This document shows, piece after piece, positions 15,002-17,419 of a DNA stretch of 17,419 nt (the first letter of the stretch is position 1; every line of letters begins with the position of its first letter). The stretch comes from Caldisericota bacterium. Its GTDB lineage: Bacteria; Caldisericota; Caldisericia; Cryosericales; Cryosericaceae. The translations under genes were made by a program, and so were the position numbers. The notes beneath the pieces are model-generated. The model had not been told where the DNA came from. It saw nothing but the letters and a program-made list of their open reading frames with translations, and did no database searches. The stretch is from assembly GCA_026390195.1 (NCBI GenBank), contig JAPLGK010000229.1:1-17419 (forward strand), written 5' to 3'.

Positions 15002-15149
15002 CTACACCATCCCCGCCCGGGCGAAGCTGAAGAAGTCCTGACGGGGCACGGCCCACGATGATGTGGTCCAGGACACGGACACCGAAGTACTTGAGGGCTT
15101 GCACGATCTTGTTGGTGGTGTCGATGTCCTCCTTGGAGGGGTCGCGCTC
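15002..15149 (-). pseudogene. 3' remnant of a radC gene (JAB/MPN domain), truncated and frameshifted
   Basis: Reading the minus strand from 15149 gives ERDPSKEDIDTTNKIVQAL followed by KYFGVRVLDHIIVG, which matches the C-terminal part of RadC proteins (SKEDI...LGI.VLDHIIVG). The frame then shifts at a run of four C (GTGCCCCGTC): deleting one base restores QDFFSFARAGMV and a stop at 15004-15002, as at the normal RadC end. A TAA stands directly upstream of the first codon, and the HNHPSGD metal-binding segment is absent, so only about 50 codons remain. It is non-functional. Whether it is a decayed local gene or a fragment brought by a mobile element cannot be told. Confidence 0.75.
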
Positions 15150-15287
15150 TTATCTGGAGTGAGATATCCAACCCCCTCTGAGCAACGCGATGGAAGACGT
15201 AGCCTGCGCGACGCCCACCGCTCTCCAGAGCCAATCCACACTGCTTTGGACTGCATCAGCAGCACAGGAACGCCAGTCCCGTTTCTG

Positions 15288-15316
15288 TTGACATTCCTGC
15301 AGATCATGAGTAGTCT
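15288..15316 (+). promoter_or_regulatory. Possible promoter of the secreted propeller gene
   Basis: A consensus TTGACA (15288-15293) is followed after 17 bases by TAGTCT (15311-15316), a poor -10 keeping T-A-...-T; an A/T-rich TAGATAAT follows immediately. The leader to the ATG at 15480 would be about 155 bases, much longer than others in this window. Confidence 0.35.
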
Positions 15317-15450
15317 AGATAATAGGTAGTTCTCTCGCCGGTGGTCCGGTGACCGATTGGTCGAGTGTGGCCGTGCTAATGCGGCATCTCAGTGCATGGA
15401 GCTCAAGGTTCTATCATCTGATCCCGACCCAACGATCAAACGTGTCTGCC

Positions 15451-15466
15451 CGTGTCTTCGGGCACG
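15451..15466 (+). promoter_or_regulatory. UUCG-tetraloop hairpin abutting the ribosome-binding site
   Basis: CGTGTC-TTCG-GGCACG forms a 6-bp stem (one G-U pair) with a very stable UUCG loop. It ends one base before the AAGGAGGT ribosome-binding site (15467-15474). CGTGTCT also occurs just upstream at 15441-15447, so an alternative pairing is possible. It could protect the 5' region or modulate translation; no T run follows, so it is not a typical terminator. Confidence 0.45.
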
Positions 15467-15479
15467 AAGGAGGTACAGT

Positions 15480-17419
15480 ATGCAGACTATCTCTCACCGT
15501 CTCCGGACGGTATGCGCAGTATTCCTCACTTTTCTCCTCGCACTGTGTCTCTCTTCCCTGCGCAATGGCGCTCGAGCCAGCACCGGCGTCACCGGACACT
15601 GGGAACAGATGCCCCCCTGCGGAGGGGTTATCGAGTCGCTGGCAATCGAGCCCTCGAACTCCGCCAAGGTCTACGCCGGCACCAGCAGCGCCATCTTTCG
15701 CTCGACTGATCATGGTCTCAACTGGGAAGCCGCCTCCGAAGGGTTGCCTCTGGAAGGATTCAGGAGCCTCGTCATCGACCCCACTGACCCCTCGAAGTTG
15801 TTCGCGGGCACATCTGGAAGCGGTCTGTTCTACTCAACTGACGGCGGTACGACGTGGGCCAAGGCCTCTTCCGGATTAACAGACAAGACTACTGTCAACT
15901 GTCTCGCCATCGATCCTCTGCACCCGTCAATCCTCTACGCAGGCACTGACGATGGCGTATTCCGTTCGACAGACGGGGGCGCCCACTGGGCGAGCCCCTC
16001 CTCAGCTCTCATCGGCCAAGTAATCTCCTGTCTCGCCATCGACCCAGTGACCGTCTCGACCCTCTATGCAGGCACTAGTGACGGCGCGTTCGTGTCATCA
16101 GATGACGGTACGACTTGGATCAAGGCTTCCACGGGACTCACGGATCTGAGCGTTCAGAGTATCACCATCGATCCTGTGACCACCTCAACCCTCTACGCGG
16201 GCACTAAGAATGGTGTGTTCCGCTCAGCCAACCGGGGAACAACCTGGGTTTCGGCTTCTTCGGGGCTGGCGGACAAGAACGTCCAGTGCCTTGCCATCGA
16301 CCCAGTCACGACCTCCACTCTCTATGCAGGAACCACCAGTGGGGTCTCCCGTTCCACGGACGGGGGCAGTAGCTGGACCCAGCCTTCCAGTGTGCTCTCT
16401 GATGTTGATGTCCTGACTCTGGCCATCGATCCTACCGCGCCGTCCACTCTGTACGCTGGCACGAATGGTCGTGGCCTACTCAAATCGAGCGACCACGCAG
16501 GCTCATGGACGCGGTCTCAGAAAGGGTTGTACGTCTATCGTGTCACGGCACTCGCAACGCACCCTGACTTGCCCCACGCTCTCTTCGTAGGCACGTTCTC
16601 CCAGATGTTCATCACGATGGACGATGGAACCTCGTGGTATGCTCTCCTTGGAGTGCCATTGATCCAGGACATCGTCTTTGACCCCACGACTCCGTCGAAG
16701 GTCTACGCGGTCTCGTGGTTGGGCGTCGCTCGTTCGACCGATAGCGGCGACAGATGGAGCATCACTTCGTCGTCAGACCTGCTGATGAGTTGCTGTCTTG
16801 CTATCGACCCCGTGACTCGTTCCATCCTGTATGTCGGCGGAGCCTACAAGGGTGGCATCCTTCGTTCCACGGACAGTGGAGCGACATGGGCCAAGTGGTC
16901 GACTGGGCTGACGGACGTGATCCGGGACTTGGCTATCGACCCCGTCACGGGTTCCACACTCTACGCAACCACGGACCGCGGTCTCCTCCGTTCCACGGAC
17001 CGTGGAGCGTCCTGGAAAGTCGTGTGCACGGAAGCAACCACCGGGGCCATCGCTATCGATCCCAAGACGCCGACCACCGTCTACGCAGCAGGTTCGCCTG
17101 GTGTCTACCGCTCGACCAACGGAGGCGACACCTGGAAACTGTGTTCCAACAGCGGCATGATAGTCAAACCCAGCGCCATTGCCATCGATCCTGTCACGAC
17201 ATCCACCCTGTACGCGGGCACTGACGCCGGGGTTTTCCGCTCGACGGACGGGGGCGACACTTGGATCGGCATGTCCACGACAGGCTTGCCATCCTCAATC
17301 GTGCATAGCATTTCCATCGTCTCTGGCACGCCCACGACGGTCTACGCCTGCACCGACCGTGGGCTCCTCCGGTGGTCTCCAGCGTCTCCTCCGTCAGTAC
17401 CAGACGGGTTTATCGTACT
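15480..17419 (+). CDS. Secreted Asp-box (BNR/Ycf48-like) beta-propeller repeat protein, partial at right edge
   Basis: The frame is open from the ATG at 15480 to the window end (646 codons). AAGGAGGT lies five bases before the start. Residues 1-33 are a signal peptide: basic start, hydrophobic VCAVFLTFLLALCLSSL, cleavage likely after ARA. Fourteen repeats of about 43 residues follow, with blade strands like LAIDP, LYAGT and FRSTDGGTTW. Thirteen carry an Asp-box-like turn (S-T-D-x-G-x-T-W), some degenerate. Unit 14 lacks it, while the mature N-terminus has an extra W41 strand, suggesting closure of the ring by the N-terminal strand. After about residue 632 a Pro/Ser-rich segment leads into another, unseen part. 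Such proteins bind glycans, proteins or surfaces; no sialidase catalytic residues are evident. Function unknown. Confidence 0.88.
   Translation, partial: MQTISHRLRTVCAVFLTFLLALCLSSLRNGARASTGVTGHWEQMPPCGGVIESLAIEPSNSAKVYAGTSSAIFRSTDHGLNWEAASEGLPLEGFRSLVIDPTDPSKLFAGTSGSGLFYSTDGGTTWAKASSGLTDKTTVNCLAIDPLHPSILYAGTDDGVFRSTDGGAHWASPSSALIGQVISCLAIDPVTVSTLYAGTSDGAFVSSDDGTTWIKASTGLTDLSVQSITIDPVTTSTLYAGTKNGVFRSANRGTTWVSASSGLADKNVQCLAIDPVTTSTLYAGTTSGVSRSTDGGSSWTQPSSVLSDVDVLTLAIDPTAPSTLYAGTNGRGLLKSSDHAGSWTRSQKGLYVYRVTALATHPDLPHALFVGTFSQMFITMDDGTSWYALLGVPLIQDIVFDPTTPSKVYAVSWLGVARSTDSGDRWSITSSSDLLMSCCLAIDPVTRSILYVGGAYKGGILRSTDSGATWAKWSTGLTDVIRDLAIDPVTGSTLYATTDRGLLRSTDRGASWKVVCTEATTGAIAIDPKTPTTVYAAGSPGVYRSTNGGDTWKLCSNSGMIVKPSAIAIDPVTTSTLYAGTDAGVFRSTDGGDTWIGMSTTGLPSSIVHSISIVSGTPTTVYACTDRGLLRWSPASPPSVPDGFIV
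15620..17390 (+). repeat. Coding repeat array of about 129 bp units
   Basis: Fourteen imperfect units, each about 43 codons, encode the propeller blades. At DNA level the most conserved parts are the GCCATCGA(T/C)CC stretch, CTCTACGC(A/G)GGCAC and CGTTCCACGGACGG. Units have diverged, so this is not a recent tandem expansion, although units 3-6 and 13 remain close to each other. Confidence 0.8.

Larger units (their letters stand above)
14953..15479. other. Intergenic region of 527 bp between gatB and the secreted propeller gene
   Basis: No intact gene is present. It holds a radC remnant on the minus strand (15002-15149). A stretch at 15150-15287 matches nothing I recognise and may be further decayed sequence. 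It also holds a promoter-like sequence (15288-15316), G/C-rich inverted repeats around 15340-15356, and a UUCG hairpin and ribosome-binding site in front of the next gene. No clear T-tailed terminator is seen after gatB; arms CCCGG/GGGGAT at 14982-14995 pair with ATCCCC/CCGGG at 15009-15021 but lack a T run. Confidence 0.6.

Noticed and set aside
14982..15021. Hairpin after gatB as an intrinsic terminator
   Set aside because: The arms pair imperfectly, the loop is large and no T run follows; it also falls on the radC remnant.
15153..15307. Minus-strand frame beginning MICRNVNRNG as a small gene
   Set aside because: No family resemblance and no supporting ribosome-binding site; it runs into the radC remnant in a different frame and is more likely decayed or non-coding.
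15620..17390. CRISPR-like or non-coding tandem repeat array
   Set aside because: The period is about 129 bp, the units are diverged and lie in a continuous reading frame with conserved blade motifs, so the repeats are protein-coding.

Overview
The window looks like the chromosome of a GC-rich, free-living bacterium with compact operons. Short leaders, strong Shine-Dalgarno (SD) sequences and overlapping ATGA gene junctions are common. The gene content (HrcA, a split glutamine-dependent NAD synthase, TldD/PmbA, NAD-dependent ligase, GatCAB) is bacterial. From general impression only, I suspect an under-sampled lineage such as Caldisericota/Cryosericota; no marker in the window proves this.

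Layout. (1) 1-1950, minus strand: a partial unknown gene at the left edge, hrcA, a thioredoxin gene, and a CsoR/CstR-family repressor gene. The repressor gene has a perfect 20-bp palindrome over its start region and lies 51 bp upstream of the thioredoxin gene, so the two probably form one autoregulated redox or metal-responsive unit. hrcA has its own promoter. Between trx and hrcA is a small non-coding stretch with two 13-bp direct repeats. (2) 2015-4570, plus strand: four genes joined by 4-bp ATGA overlaps. They encode a LapA-like small membrane protein, a QueT-family queuosine-precursor transporter S component, a nitrilase-fold amidohydrolase and NadE. The last two look like the glutaminase and synthetase halves of a glutamine-dependent NAD synthase encoded separately. 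A bidirectional hairpin terminator follows. (3) 4667-8469, minus strand: tldD-pmbA-pfk. The phosphofructokinase homologue has changes at several positions that normally define ATP and fructose-6-phosphate binding. (4) 8607-14952, plus strand: a membrane-anchored beta-propeller protein, ligA, then gatC-gatA-gatB, closely packed as one operon. (5) 14953-15479: an intergenic region of more than 500 bp holding the 3' remnant of a radC gene (minus strand, truncated and frameshifted), then a promoter-like sequence and a UUCG hairpin. (6) 15480-17419, plus strand: a secreted protein of at least 646 codons made of Asp-box beta-propeller repeats (14 units), continuing past the right edge.

Most of the window is housekeeping. 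The points most worth following are the atypical phosphofructokinase, the repressor-thioredoxin unit with its operator and non-canonical sensor residues, the split NAD synthase coupled to QueT, and the 14-unit secreted propeller beside a radC remnant. I see no CRISPR array, RNA gene, complete insertion sequence or phage module.
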